Positions 49,588 through 60,400 of a DNA stretch of 64,000 nucleotides are shown here, piece by piece. Origin of the DNA: Litoribacter populi (GTDB lineage: Bacteria; Bacteroidota; Bacteroidia; Cytophagales; Cyclobacteriaceae); NCBI RefSeq assembly GCF_007483685.1, contig NZ_VMKN01000001.1:2781549-2845548 (forward strand). Direction: 5' to 3'. Made by a program: the position numbers and the translations under genes. The notes beneath the pieces were generated by a model. That model was given only the letters and a program-made list of their open reading frames with translations. It did not search any database and was not told the origin of the DNA. How positions within the stretch are numbered: the first letter of the stretch is position 1; each line of letters starts with the position of its first letter.

Positions 49588-52254
49588 ATGAGCAAAAAAG
49601 GAAGCAAGGAGGAGCAGCAAGCGTTGGAAAACAGGGAATGGCTGGATTCGCTGAACTGGGTCATCCAAAACAACAAACCCGAACGGGTCCAAGATCTTTT
49701 GTACCTGCTGCAAAACGAGGCGCAGAAGCAGGGCATTGCCAGCAAACAGCCATTCAACACCCCCTATCTCAACACCATCCCTCCTTCCGAGGAAAAAGCC
49801 TATCCCGGAGACCAGGACCTGGAGGAAAAACTGCTGGCTCTAATACGCTGGAATGCCATGGCCATGGTAGTCCGGGCCAATAAAACCGAAGAGGGCATAG
49901 GTGGCCACCTCTCCACCTACAATTCCATCGCAGAACTTTTCGAAGTGGGCTTCAACCATTTCTTCAAAGTCCATGAGGAAGGCAAAAGTGATATCATCTA
50001 TTTTCAGGGGCATGCCGCACCGGGTGTGTATGCTAGGGCCTTTCTGGAAGGAAGGCTAACCGAGAAGCATCTACAATATTTCCGCAGGGAGCTGCAATCT
50101 GATAAGGGAATTTCCTCTTACCCCCACCCATGGCTCATGGAGAATTTTTGGAATGTGCCCACCGTTTCCATGGGTTTAGCCGCAATCATGTCTCTCTACC
50201 AGGCCCGTTTCAACAAATACCTGGAAAACCGCAAAATCATCGAATCCAATCCCCAGAAAATCTGGGCTTTCCTGGGTGACGGGGAAATGGACGAACCCGA
50301 ATCCCGTGGAGCCATCGCCATTGCGGCAAGGGAAAAGCTCGACAACCTCATCTATGTCATCAACTGCAACCTGCAGCGCCTCGACGGTCCCGTGAGTGGC
50401 AACGGGAAAATCGTGCAGGAACTGGAAGCCAACTTCAAGGGGGCAGGCTGGAATGTCATCAAGGTGCTCTGGGGACAGGACTGGGACCCACTCTTCGAAA
50501 AGGACAAGTCGGGGCTGCTGGCCAAAAAACTAACCGAAATCGTGGATGGTCAGCTCCAGAACTTTGCCTACTCAGATGGGTCCAAAATCAGGGAGGAGCT
50601 ATTTGAACAGGATGAGGAACTCCAAAAGCTGGTGAAAAACCTTTCTGACCAAGAATTGAAAAACCTGACAAGAGGAGGCCATGACCTGCAGAAAATCTTC
50701 AATGCTTACCGAGCGGCTATAATGCATAAGGGACAGCCCACCGTAATTCTTGCCCAAACCATAAAAGGCTATGGCCAGGGCGATGCCGGTGAAGCCAGCA
50801 ATGTTTCGCACCAGCAGAAAAAACTGAAACCGGAGGCGCTGAAACATTTTCGGGACCATTTTAAGGTGCCTGTTTCGGATAAAGAAATAGAAGATGTCCC
50901 GTTCCTTCACCCAAATAAGGACAGCAAGGAAATCAAATATTTGCAGGAAAGGAGAAAAAAATTGGGCGGCTTTATCCCTGAAAGGAAAGACCTAAGCAAG
51001 CCATTGGATATGCCCGATGAGAAGGTATTTGCAGATTTCTACAAAGGATCGGGTGAGGAGGAAGCCACCACCACATCGGTTTTGGTGCGGATTGTGAGCA
51101 AACTTCTGAAGGACAAAAACACCGAAAAGCTCATCATTCCTATCATCCCCGACGAATCCAGAACCTTTGGTATCGAGGCTCTATTTCGACAATCCGGCAT
51201 ATATGCGGCAGAAGGCCAGCAATACGACCCGGTGGACAGTGAAAGTCTACTTTATTATAGGGAATCTAAGGAAGGGGCCATCCTGGAGGAGGGCATCACA
51301 GAAGCTGGCTGCATGAGCTCCTTTAACGCTGCTGGAACGGCCTATTCGGTGCATGGACTGAATACTATCCCCTTTTTCTTTTTTTACTCCATGTTTGGCT
51401 TCCAGAGGATAGGCGATCTGATCTGGGCAGCTGCAGATGCCAAGGCTAGAGGCTTCCTGATTGGGGGAATTTCCGGGAGGAGTTCCATGCCCGGGGAAGG
51501 GCTGCAGCACCAGGATGGACAGAGTCAACTTTATGCCTATGCATTTCCTAATCTGATGGCTTATGACCCAGCCTTTGCCTACGAGGCAGCAGTGATTGTC
51601 AAGGAGGGCATCAGGAGGATGTATGCAGAAAAAGAAAACATCTTCTATTATCTCACCGTCACCAACGACACTTATCCCATGCCCAAAATGCCAAAAGATT
51701 CGCAGGAAGGTATCTTGAAAGGGATGTATAGATATCAAAAATCAAAGCGGAAGAAAGGCCCCAAGGTTCACCTTTTTGGCAGTGGAGCACTCATCACCCA
51801 AGTGATGGAAGCGGCGACTGTCTTGGAAAAGGATTACGAAATCACCGTGGATATCTGGAGCATTACCAGCTACAAAGCCCTTTACGATGATGCCATCGAC
51901 ACTGCCCGCAAAAACCTGCTGAATGCACAGCTTGTACCATCCCCCAACTACATCCAACAGTGTTTGGAAAAAGAAGAGGGCGTATTTGTGGCTGCCTGCG
52001 ATTACCTCAAGGCCCTTCCGGCATCCATTGCACAGTGGTTCCCCCGGCACCCCATCTGCTTAGGCACCGACGGTTTTGGACGCAGCGACAACCGAGAATC
52101 ATTGAGGGACTTCTTCGAGGTCGATTTTCGCCAGATTGCCTATGCGGCCATGTTTGATTTGGCCCAAAAGGGAGATGTGGAAGCCAAGACGCTCAAAAAA
52201 GCCGCAAAAGACCTGGAAATTGATTCAGAAAAAATAAACCCAAGAACAAGCTGA
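49588..52254 (+). CDS. aceE: Pyruvate dehydrogenase E1 component (single-chain type)
   Basis: 888 residues, the normal length of homodimeric E1. The thiamine-diphosphate motif starts at G230-D-G232 (FLGDGEMDEPESRGAIAIAA) and ends in VINCNLQRLDGPV. It decarboxylates pyruvate and passes the acetyl group to the lipoyl domain of E2. It is followed by E2 (25-base gap) and E3 (12-base gap), so the whole complex is one operon. No regulator gene is next to it. Confidence 0.97.
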   Translation: MSKKGSKEEQQALENREWLDSLNWVIQNNKPERVQDLLYLLQNEAQKQGIASKQPFNTPYLNTIPPSEEKAYPGDQDLEEKLLALIRWNAMAMVVRANKTEEGIGGHLSTYNSIAELFEVGFNHFFKVHEEGKSDIIYFQGHAAPGVYARAFLEGRLTEKHLQYFRRELQSDKGISSYPHPWLMENFWNVPTVSMGLAAIMSLYQARFNKYLENRKIIESNPQKIWAFLGDGEMDEPESRGAIAIAAREKLDNLIYVINCNLQRLDGPVSGNGKIVQELEANFKGAGWNVIKVLWGQDWDPLFEKDKSGLLAKKLTEIVDGQLQNFAYSDGSKIREELFEQDEELQKLVKNLSDQELKNLTRGGHDLQKIFNAYRAAIMHKGQPTVILAQTIKGYGQGDAGEASNVSHQQKKLKPEALKHFRDHFKVPVSDKEIEDVPFLHPNKDSKEIKYLQERRKKLGGFIPERKDLSKPLDMPDEKVFADFYKGSGEEEATTTSVLVRIVSKLLKDKNTEKLIIPIIPDESRTFGIEALFRQSGIYAAEGQQYDPVDSESLLYYRESKEGAILEEGITEAGCMSSFNAAGTAYSVHGLNTIPFFFFYSMFGFQRIGDLIWAAADAKARGFLIGGISGRSSMPGEGLQHQDGQSQLYAYAFPNLMAYDPAFAYEAAVIVKEGIRRMYAEKENIFYYLTVTNDTYPMPKMPKDSQEGILKGMYRYQKSKRKKGPKVHLFGSGALITQVMEAATVLEKDYEITVDIWSITSYKALYDDAIDTARKNLLNAQLVPSPNYIQQCLEKEEGVFVAACDYLKALPASIAQWFPRHPICLGTDGFGRSDNRESLRDFFEVDFRQIAYAAMFDLAQKGDVEAKTLKKAAKDLEIDSEKINPRTS

Positions 52255-52279
52255 TTTTTCATTTTTAAAGACCACCAAC

Positions 52280-53668
52280 ATGGCTAAAGAACTTAAACTC
52301 CCCCAAATTTCAGAAGATGCGGATTCCGCCCAGGTTTCCGAAATCTTGGTTTCCGAAGGGGACACCATCAAAGAAGAACAATCCATCATCGCAGTAGAAA
52401 CCGACAAAGCATCTGTGGAAGTCCCCGCGACCGCAGGTGGTACCGTCAAGGAAATCAAAGTCAAGGAAGGCGATGAAATCTCCGTGGGGGATGTAATACT
52501 TATACTGGAGGAGGATGAGGAAGATGAAAGCCCCGAGGAAGACCAAGAAGAAATGGAAGATGAAGACTCCCAGGAGGAGGAAAAAAAGAGAGCTGATGAC
52601 GAAGATGATGAGGATGATGAGGAAATAACAGCCGAAGACGAATCAAGGGAGTCAGCAAAGGAAGAAGATTCCAAATCGGATGAAAAGGGCAAAGGTAAAA
52701 TGGAGAAGAAAAAGGAAAAAACGCCCAAAGACAAAGAAAAGAAAGAAGAGCGGCAACCTGAACAGGAGTCAAAAGATAAAAAAGATGATAGAGATGTTCC
52801 TGCCGCACCAGGCGTTAGGCGATTTGCCCGGGAACTGGGTGTGGAAATCAGGCAAGTCAAAGGTTCGGGAAAAGGCGGCAGGATCAGCGATGAGGACGTC
52901 AAGCGGCATGTGAGGGAAAACAAAGGCGAAACTGGATCACCGGCTGCCTTGCCCGATTTCAGCAAATGGGGAGAGGTGGAGCGTAAGCCCCTTTCCGGCA
53001 TTCGCAAGACCGTGGCCAAGAGCACCGCCAATTCCTGGACCACAATTCCCCATGTCACCCATTTCGACGAAGCTAACCTTCAGAACCTGGAGGAATACCT
53101 GGAAAAGCATCAGACAAAGGCCGAAGAAAAAGGCGCCAAGCTCAGCATGACCGCTATCCTGACTAAAATAGCCGCAGTAGCCCTGCAACGTTTCCCAAAT
53201 TTCAACGCCAGCCTAGACATGGAGAACAGGGAAATCATTTATAAAAAATACATCAACATTGGCATAGCTGCTGATACGGAAAAAGGGTTGCTGATTCCGG
53301 TGGTGAAAGATGTGGCGCAAAAAGATTTGTCGACCTTGTCCAAGGAAATAAAAAGTCTAGCAAAAAAAGCCAGAAAGCAGGATCTTTCTCAAAAGGATAT
53401 GCAGGGCGGCACCTTCGTGATATCCAACCTCGGGGGCATTGGTGGCACTCAATTCACACCCATCATCTACCATCCCCAGGTTGCCATTCTGGGGATGTCC
53501 CGGTCCTATGTCAAACCGGTATATGATGATGGGCAATTCAAGCCTCAATCCACTCTTCCTTTGAGCCTCTCCTACGACCATCGATTGATAGATGGCGCAG
53601 AAGCTGCCAGGTTTCTAAGGTGGATTTGCCTGGCGATTGAAGACCCTTTCGAAGCACTTTTAGGTTAA
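52280..53668 (+). CDS. aceF: Dihydrolipoamide acetyltransferase, E2 of pyruvate dehydrogenase
   Basis: 462 residues. One lipoyl domain with the modified Lys43 in VETDKASVEVPA, then a very acidic/Lys-rich linker (~78-165), a peripheral subunit-binding domain (APGVRRFARELGVEIRQVKG) and the catalytic domain ending in SYDHRLIDG (His434). It carries acetyl groups from E1 to CoA. The linker has the low-complexity Asp/Glu/Lys text rather than the usual Ala/Pro type, which is a mild oddity. Confidence 0.97.
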   Translation: MAKELKLPQISEDADSAQVSEILVSEGDTIKEEQSIIAVETDKASVEVPATAGGTVKEIKVKEGDEISVGDVILILEEDEEDESPEEDQEEMEDEDSQEEEKKRADDEDDEDDEEITAEDESRESAKEEDSKSDEKGKGKMEKKKEKTPKDKEKKEERQPEQESKDKKDDRDVPAAPGVRRFARELGVEIRQVKGSGKGGRISDEDVKRHVRENKGETGSPAALPDFSKWGEVERKPLSGIRKTVAKSTANSWTTIPHVTHFDEANLQNLEEYLEKHQTKAEEKGAKLSMTAILTKIAAVALQRFPNFNASLDMENREIIYKKYINIGIAADTEKGLLIPVVKDVAQKDLSTLSKEIKSLAKKARKQDLSQKDMQGGTFVISNLGGIGGTQFTPIIYHPQVAILGMSRSYVKPVYDDGQFKPQSTLPLSLSYDHRLIDGAEAARFLRWICLAIEDPFEALLG

Positions 53669-53680
53669 AAATCAGCAGAC

Positions 53681-55099
53681 ATGTCTAACACTGAGAAGAA
53701 ACAATTGATCATATTGGGGGCTGGACCCGGAGGTTATGCAGCAGCCTTCCGCGCAGCTGATTTGGGAATTAAAGTCACCCTCATCGGCGAGGAGCAAAAC
53801 CCCGGGGGCGTATGTCTCTACCGCGGTTGCATCCCCTCCAAGGCTCTGCTGCATGTGAGCAAAATGAAGCAGGATGCCGAGGGATTCGGGAAAATGGGTT
53901 TGGGCTTCAAAAGCCCCAAAATAGACCTGAAGCAAATCAACAGCTGGAAAACCGGCATCGTGGAAAAACTGACCGGTGGTCTAGGAGAACTTGCCAAGGC
54001 CCACAAAATCGAATACCTGCAGGGCAAGGCCAAATTTCTATCCGAAAAGGAGATTGAGTTTACCGACAGCGACGGAAAAACCGAATCCCTCCATTTTGAC
54101 AACCTCATTTTGGCCACTGGATCCACGCCCATCTCGCTACCCAAAGTCGAAATGGATGGCAAGAACATTATCAGTTCCAAGGAAGCCCTCAATATGGAAA
54201 AAATCCCGGACTCTCTCCTGGTCATTGGCGGAGGCTACATCGGGCTTGAACTGGGAAGCGTATATGCTCACCTGGGCAGTAAGGTCAGTATTGCTGAGAT
54301 GTGGGATGGATTTTTGCCAGGCGCCGACAGGGATTTGGTAGAAGTTTTCACCGCCGCTAACCCCGACCTGTTCGAGGCTACCCACTTCAACACCACCGTG
54401 GAAAGTGCCACCACAAAATCAGGAAAGGTCATGGTCCTCATGAAAAACAGTGAGGGCAAGCAGGAAAAAACGTTTGAGCAAGTCCTATTGGCCATAGGCC
54501 GAAAACCCAATTCAGAAATCCTGCAGTTGGAAAAAGCAGGCATTGATGTAGAGGACAAAGGATTTGTAAAGGTCAACGAAAAGCAGCAAACCCATATCAA
54601 GCACATTTATGCCATTGGCGACTTGGTAGGGGAACCTATGCTGGCCCATAAAGCCACCAAACAGGGAAGGATTGCTGCAGAGGTGATTTCAGGTGATGCT
54701 GGTGCAGCCTATGATGCCCGAGCCATTCCGGCCGTGGTCTTTACCAACCCAGAAATAGCCTGGTGCGGCCTCACTGAAACGGAAGCCAAAAATGCCGATA
54801 AGAAGGTCAAGGTAGCCAAGTTTCCCTGGAGTGCTTCTGGCAGAGCCTTAACCATGGGTTTGGATAAAGGCCTCACCAAACTCATCATTGACCCGAAGAC
54901 CGGAAGAATTTTGGGAGGGGGCGCTGCCGGCAAGGATGTCAGCTCACTCATTCCCGAAATTGTTTTGGCCATAGAAATGGGGGCCACGGCGGAGGACCTC
55001 TCGCTGACCATCCATCCCCACCCCACGCTGTCCGAAACAGTGATGGAAGCGGCTGAAATGTTTTTGGGAAGTCCTACCCACTTGTTCAGGCAAAAATAA
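53681..55099 (+). CDS. lpdA: Dihydrolipoyl dehydrogenase, E3 of pyruvate dehydrogenase
   Basis: 472 residues. FAD-binding GAGPGGYAAAFRAADLG, redox-active Cys45-x4-Cys50 (CLYRGC), NAD-binding VIGGGYIGLELGSVYA, and the C-terminal His447 in HPHPTLSE. It re-oxidises the lipoyl group with NAD+. Last gene of the operon; a hairpin terminator was not found with certainty. Confidence 0.97.
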   Translation: MSNTEKKQLIILGAGPGGYAAAFRAADLGIKVTLIGEEQNPGGVCLYRGCIPSKALLHVSKMKQDAEGFGKMGLGFKSPKIDLKQINSWKTGIVEKLTGGLGELAKAHKIEYLQGKAKFLSEKEIEFTDSDGKTESLHFDNLILATGSTPISLPKVEMDGKNIISSKEALNMEKIPDSLLVIGGGYIGLELGSVYAHLGSKVSIAEMWDGFLPGADRDLVEVFTAANPDLFEATHFNTTVESATTKSGKVMVLMKNSEGKQEKTFEQVLLAIGRKPNSEILQLEKAGIDVEDKGFVKVNEKQQTHIKHIYAIGDLVGEPMLAHKATKQGRIAAEVISGDAGAAYDARAIPAVVFTNPEIAWCGLTETEAKNADKKVKVAKFPWSASGRALTMGLDKGLTKLIIDPKTGRILGGGAAGKDVSSLIPEIVLAIEMGATAEDLSLTIHPHPTLSETVMEAAEMFLGSPTHLFRQK

Positions 55100-55201
55100 G
55101 TTTTCCAAAACGCCCGGGTCAGGAGACAAAGGGCTAGAAAGCGATACTGATATTGTTTTTATACAGGTTTACTTTTGTTCTTAATTTTCTTGTCGGCCGC
55201 A

Positions 55202-55726
55202 TTAGTCGTTCAGTTTTAGTTTCATCATTATGTCGGTCTGTTCGTCATTGCCCAATTTGAATATGTGTTTGTCAAACTCAACGAAACCGTTTTTCTTGTA
55301 AAAATTTATTGCTCTCGGATTTTCTTCCCATACACCCAACCAAACATAGTCTACACACTTCTGTCTGGCTATTTGCATCGCTTTGTCGTAAAGTAATTGT
55401 CCAACGCTTTTGCCGTGAAAGTCTTTTAAAACATAAATTCGTTCAATTTCAAGAGCCTTGTGGTCTTGCAGTTCTGTTTGCGATTGTCCAAAGTTTAGTT
55501 TTAAATAACCAATTACGTTGTTGTCAAGTCTTGCAAAATAAAATTCAGCGTTGCTGTCCATAAGTTCAGTAGTCAGTTTTGCAACAGAAAATCCTTCGTC
55601 AAGATATTTTTTCATATCCTCTTCGGTGTTTCCCGAAGCGAAGGTTTCAAAAAAAGTCTGTCTTCCTATTTTTTGTAATTGGTCAATATTTTCAAGCGTT
55701 ACTTTTAGTATGTCAATGTTTGTCAT
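55202..55726 (-). CDS. GNAT-family N-acetyltransferase
   Basis: 174 residues. The acetyl-CoA-binding segment reads IERIYVLKDFHGKSVGQLLY (pattern Q/R-x-x-G-x-G/A modified to H-G-K-S-V-G), followed by AMQIARQKCVDYVWLGVWEE and NPRAINFYKKNGFVEFDKH. The substrate is unknown (spermidine and ribosomal-type acetyltransferases are both possible). The ATG is preceded by a conserved ACGTTAGTGGCAACC sequence and the hairpin repeat copy B, a pattern typical of cassette-type GNAT genes in Bacteroidota. Confidence 0.85.
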   Translation of the reverse strand: MTNIDILKVTLENIDQLQKIGRQTFFETFASGNTEEDMKKYLDEGFSVAKLTTELMDSNAEFYFARLDNNVIGYLKLNFGQSQTELQDHKALEIERIYVLKDFHGKSVGQLLYDKAMQIARQKCVDYVWLGVWEENPRAINFYKKNGFVEFDKHIFKLGNDEQTDIMMKLKLND

Positions 55727-55770
55727 TATCGCTTTACGGTTTCGATGTCTAAGGTTGCCACTAACGTAAA

Positions 55771-55835
55771 GTGTTTTAAACGCAATCTCAACAAAAAATT
55801 ACTATTTTATTTAACATTTCCAGATTGCGGTAATA
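55771..55835. repeat. Hairpin repeat, copy B
   Basis: Arms CGCAATCT (55781-55788) and AGATTGCG (55822-55829) around an A/T-rich core. See copy A at 49302. Confidence 0.75.
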
Positions 55836-55921
55836 ACCACTTCCCGTTTTTACGGGATAATTGGACTAAGACTGAAGACTTTGGCTTTTTAGATCGGAAG
55901 GACTGAACTTGGGATTGCTTC

Positions 55922-56042
55922 GGGAGTCAGAGACTCCAAACTCAGAATGTGCAAGTCGGAGACTTGGCATAACGGAATTTCTAACCTCCTAAACCTCTGG
56001 ATGTGCGCAGCACCAATCCAGTAATAAACCTCTAAACCAGTA
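55922..56042. repeat. Composite dispersed repeat, copy 2
   Basis: GGGAGTCAGAGACTCC unit followed by CCTCTGGATGTGCGCAGCACC and TAAACCTCTAAACC. The same two-part arrangement occurs at 62154-62278; the second part alone at 63592-63643. Confidence 0.7.
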
Positions 56043-56286
56043 GAAGACTTTTTGAGGCGGTTCCATTGACAAAATCTATTGAAAAAAAACTTAACATTTA
56101 GGCTCTTATGGGCGTATGTCACCCATCACCGGAATGTGGCCCTTCATAGAATATAAAAGCACCCCCTAACAAAAAAAAGTATATTTGGACTTGATGAATT
56201 TCTCTACAAAAAGCAATTCAGTCCTGAATGGCTTTCTTGATTAGTGTTCCCGCTGAATTCTTTTAGACCTACTAAGTTTATTGATA

Positions 56287-57438
56287 ATGAAAACATACCT
56301 ACTCCACAAGTCAGGTTCATCGCTTGCCTTTTTGTTTTGGCTGCTGTTGCTGACCCAATGTAAATCCGAAAGTGCACCCCAGGCCCGACAGGCCGAAGCG
56401 CCTCAAATCCCGGTATATGAGGTGATGACTGTAGATACGGTATTACTTAAGGAGTACGTGGCAGACATTCAGGCAGTTCAAAATGTGGAATTGCGTGCCA
56501 GGGTGCAGGGCTTTCTGGAGGAAATTCTCGTAGATGAGGGGCATTATGTAAAAAAAGGGCAGGTCCTTTTTAAGACTAACCAGGAAGAGTACCAAGCGGA
56601 ACTTGCAAAGGCCAATGCCAATCTAGAAAGTGCTATTGCCGAAGCCAAGGCTCTGGAATATGAGGTGGACCGGCTGAGGGTGATGGTGGACAACAATGTG
56701 ATTTCCGAATCTGAACTGAAAGTGACCCTTGCTCGCCATAATGCCGTATTGGCCAAAATTGAGGAAGCAAAATCCGCCGAAAAAAACGCAGCCGTCCAAC
56801 TCTCCTATACGGAGATAAAGGCTCCTTTTGATGGTATCATCGATAGACTTCCCTATAAAGTGGGCTCTTTGATAGCCCAAGGCAATCTTCTGACTACCGT
56901 ATCTGATATCTCAGCCGCACATGTTTATTTCAATGTTTCCGAACGGGAATACCTGGAGTACATGAAAAGTGAGAAAAAGGACAGTAACTTAATTAAGCTC
57001 ATTCTCGCTGACGGTACCACCTACCCTCATGAAGGGCAAATCGAAACCATGGAGGGTGAGTTTAATGCCAGCACCGGGGCTATTGCTTTCAGGGCTAAAT
57101 TCCCCAACCCCAAGCGGATGTTGAAACACAACGCTACCGGAAAGGTAATTTTAAGCCAGAAAATCCAAGATGCCATTTTGGTCCCACAGAAATCAGTATT
57201 TGAGATCCAGGACAGGACGTATGTATATGTAGTGGATGAAGATGGCAAGGTCAATATGAAGAGTTTTGCACCCCAATCAAGGTTCTCCCATTATTACATT
57301 GTGCGCAATGGTCTGGAAAAAGGCCAGCGTCTAGTCTATGAAGGCATTCAGTCCGTCCGTGAAGGCATGACCATACAGCCCGTAATGGTGGATCTGCGTG
57401 AAGAGATGGTGCAAACCTTAGCCAAAAAAGGAGAATAA
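56287..57438 (+). CDS. RND efflux periplasmic adaptor (lipoprotein)
   Basis: 383 residues from the ATG at 56287 (a TTG at 56281 is also possible). A lipoprotein signal ends LLLLTQC. The adaptor domains follow: VQNVELRARVQGFLEEILVD (barrel/lipoyl half), a coiled-coil hairpin (~90-140), IKAPFDGIIDRLPYKVGSLI (second half), and a beta-barrel region. It joins the inner-membrane pump encoded next to the outer-membrane channel. AcrA/MexA type by layout. Confidence 0.93.
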   Translation: MKTYLLHKSGSSLAFLFWLLLLTQCKSESAPQARQAEAPQIPVYEVMTVDTVLLKEYVADIQAVQNVELRARVQGFLEEILVDEGHYVKKGQVLFKTNQEEYQAELAKANANLESAIAEAKALEYEVDRLRVMVDNNVISESELKVTLARHNAVLAKIEEAKSAEKNAAVQLSYTEIKAPFDGIIDRLPYKVGSLIAQGNLLTTVSDISAAHVYFNVSEREYLEYMKSEKKDSNLIKLILADGTTYPHEGQIETMEGEFNASTGAIAFRAKFPNPKRMLKHNATGKVILSQKIQDAILVPQKSVFEIQDRTYVYVVDEDGKVNMKSFAPQSRFSHYYIVRNGLEKGQRLVYEGIQSVREGMTIQPVMVDLREEMVQTLAKKGE

Positions 57439-57463
57439 TCACCCCCAATCCTGTCTGAAAAAA

Positions 57464-60400
57464 ATGATCGAAAAGTTTATAAAAAGACCGGTTTTATCCC
57501 TGGTCATATCCTTGTTTTTTATCCTTTTGGGCCTGTTGGCGCTTATAAATCTTCCGGTAGCCTTATTTCCGGACATCGCTCCACCTTCAGTAGCAGTAAG
57601 GGCACAATACCGCGGGGCCAATTCCGAAGTGGTGGCCAAGACGGTGGTCAAACCATTGGAAAAAGCAATCAACGGGGTGCCGGGGATGACCTATATGACT
57701 TCCGTTTCCAGTAATAGAGGCACAGGCTCCCTCAAGGTGTATTTTGATGCCGAAACAGACCCGGACAAGGCCGCTGTGGAGGTTCAAAACCGCGTGAGTA
57801 CTGTTGTAAACGAACTTCCTGAAGAGGTTGTAAAAGCCGGTGTGACCGTGGAAAAAGAAGTGGAGGGCTTGCTGATGTATATCAACGTGATGAGTGATGA
57901 TCCGGAGTTGGACGAACAGTTTATCTACAACTTTGCCGATCTCAACGTATTGCAGGAACTTCGACGGGTAGACGGTGTGGGCTTTGCCGAAATTATGAGT
58001 ACTAAAGACTATTCGATGAGGATTTGGCTAAAGCCGGACAGGATGACGGCCTATAAAATCTCCACTGACGAACTCATCGCCGCCATACGGGAGCAAAATG
58101 TAGAAGCAGCACCAGGCCAGGTAGGCGTAAGCTCAGGACGTGATCCCCAGATGTTGCAATATGTGCTTCGCTACACCGGGAAGTTTTTTGAACCTAAACA
58201 ATACGAAAACCTGATCATCAGGGCTGACTTGGGGGATGGTTCACTGCTCCGTCTCAAGGATGTGGCAGATGTGGAGTTTGGCTCTCTGACTTACAGTAGG
58301 ATTTCCAAGACGGACGGTAAACCTGCGGCATCGGTAATGATCATTCAGCGGCCCGGCTCTAATGCACGGGAAGTCATCAAGAATGTCAAGACTAAAATGG
58401 CCACCTTGAAGGACAGCTCCTTCCCTCCTGGCATGGATTACAAGATCACCTATGATGTGTCCAAATTCCTGGACGCTTCCATGAAAGAGGTTTTGGTTAC
58501 GCTTGTAGAGGCATTTATCCTGGTATTTTTGGTTGTTTTCATATTTCTGCAAGACTTTAGATCTACGCTTATTCCAGCATTGGCAGTACCGGTGTCTTTG
58601 ATCGGAACGCTGTTTTTCATGATGCTGCTTGGATTCTCCATCAACCTGCTCACCCTCTTTGCCATGGTACTGGCCATCGGAATAGTGGTGGATAATGCCA
58701 TCGTGGTAGTGGAAGCAGTCCATGCCAAAATGGAAGAGGACAATCTCGGACCAATGGAAGCCACCATTAAGGCCATGAGGGAAATCGGCTCCGCCATTAT
58801 TGCCATCACCTTAGTAATGTCAGCGGTGTTTGTGCCCGTAGCCTTTATGACGGGCCCGGTAGGGATCTTTTATCGACAGTTTTCCATCACCTTGGCCATA
58901 GCCATCGTCATCAGTGGAATCAATGCCCTTACCCTCACCCCTGCCCTTTGTGCTCTTTTGCTTAAAAACCATTACGGTCAGCCCAAGAAGAAAGGGTTGC
59001 TTCCCTGGTTCTTCTCGAAATTTAACCGGGGCTATGATGCGTTTGAGCAAAAATACAAAGGACTCCTTGGACTGCTGGTGGGCAGGAAGTTGGTGACTAT
59101 CCTGATGCTTGGGGTCTTTTTCGTAGCCACTTACGGCATGGCCAAAATATTGCCTACCGGATTTATCCCCGTGGAAGACCAGGGGGTGATATACGCGAAC
59201 GTAACCGCTCCTGTAGGGGCCACTGTGGAAAGGACAGAACAGGTCCTTGACGAAATCCAAAGATTATCGGAGCCTATCCAGGAGATTTCTTCTGTATCCA
59301 CCTTGGCAGGCTACAGCTTGTCGAGTGGTCTTTCCGGAGCATCATTCGGAATGGGGATGGTCAATTTGAAAGACTGGAGTGAAAGGGACGAGCCCATATC
59401 CCGGACGATCCAAAAGCTGGATTCTGTGACAAGGTTTATCTCTGATGCACAGGTAAATTTCTTCCTTCCTCCCACGGTTTCGGGATTTGGCAATTCAAGT
59501 GGTTTCCAAATGAAGCTCTTGGACCAGACCGGCAGTGGAAATTTGGAAAAAATGGGCCTGGTAGCCCAGGATTTGGTGGAAGCACTCAAAGATGCCCCGG
59601 AAATCGGCCATGCCTTTACGGAGTTTGAAAACAAGTATCCGCAATATATGGTCCATGTGGACCAGGATCTGGCCGCCAAAAAGGGGGTATCCATACAAAA
59701 AGCGATGAGCACCCTTCAGGTCCTGATGGGCGGGATGTTCGTAACCGACTTTGTCCGGTTTGAAAACATGTACGACGTCATGGTCCAGGCAGCCCCGCAA
59801 TACCGGGCCAATCCCGAGGACGTCCTACGGGTGCAAGTGAAAAACAAAATGGGAGAAATGGTGCCCATTTCCTCTTTTATCAGAATGGAGCGGGTGTATG
59901 GTCCGGAGCAGCTCGAAAAACATAATATGTATACTTCGGCAAAGATAAAGGGCAACCCGGCACCAGGATATAGCTCCGGAGACGCAGTTGCTGCCATAGA
60001 ACGTATTGCCAAAGAAACCCTGCCCCAGGGCTTCGGCTATGACTGGTACGGCATGACCCGGGAGGAAATCGGTTCAGGCAACCAGGCGATATTTATCTTT
60101 ATGATCTGTCTGTTGTTCGTATACCTGCTGCTGGCAGCCCAATATGAAAGCTTTCTACTGCCGCTTCCGGTGATCCTGTTTCTTCCTGCCGGTGTGTTCG
60201 GATCTTTCCTTGCCCTTTACTTAGTCGGCTTGGAAAACAACATCTACGCTCAGGTGGCCCTGATCATGCTCATAGGCTTGTTGGGCAAAAACGCCATCCT
60301 GATCATTGAATTTGCTATCCTGAAAAAGAAGGAAGGATTTTCCAGTTTTGATGCTGCGGTCATGGGTTCGGTAGCCAGATTGCGGCCCATCTTGATGACC

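Larger units (their letters stand above)
55727..56286. other. Repeat-filled region before the RND operon
   Basis: About 560 bases with hairpin repeat copy B, the gagtcagagactcc repeat copy 2 and the 'cctctaaacctctgg...ccag' repeat (55986-56042). The RND operon promoter should lie in the last ~150 bases. Confidence 0.6.

Noticed and set aside
52225-53058. 277-codon Ser-rich frame antisense to the E2 linker
   Set aside because: The Ser runs are the reverse of Glu/Asp codons in the acidic linker of E2.
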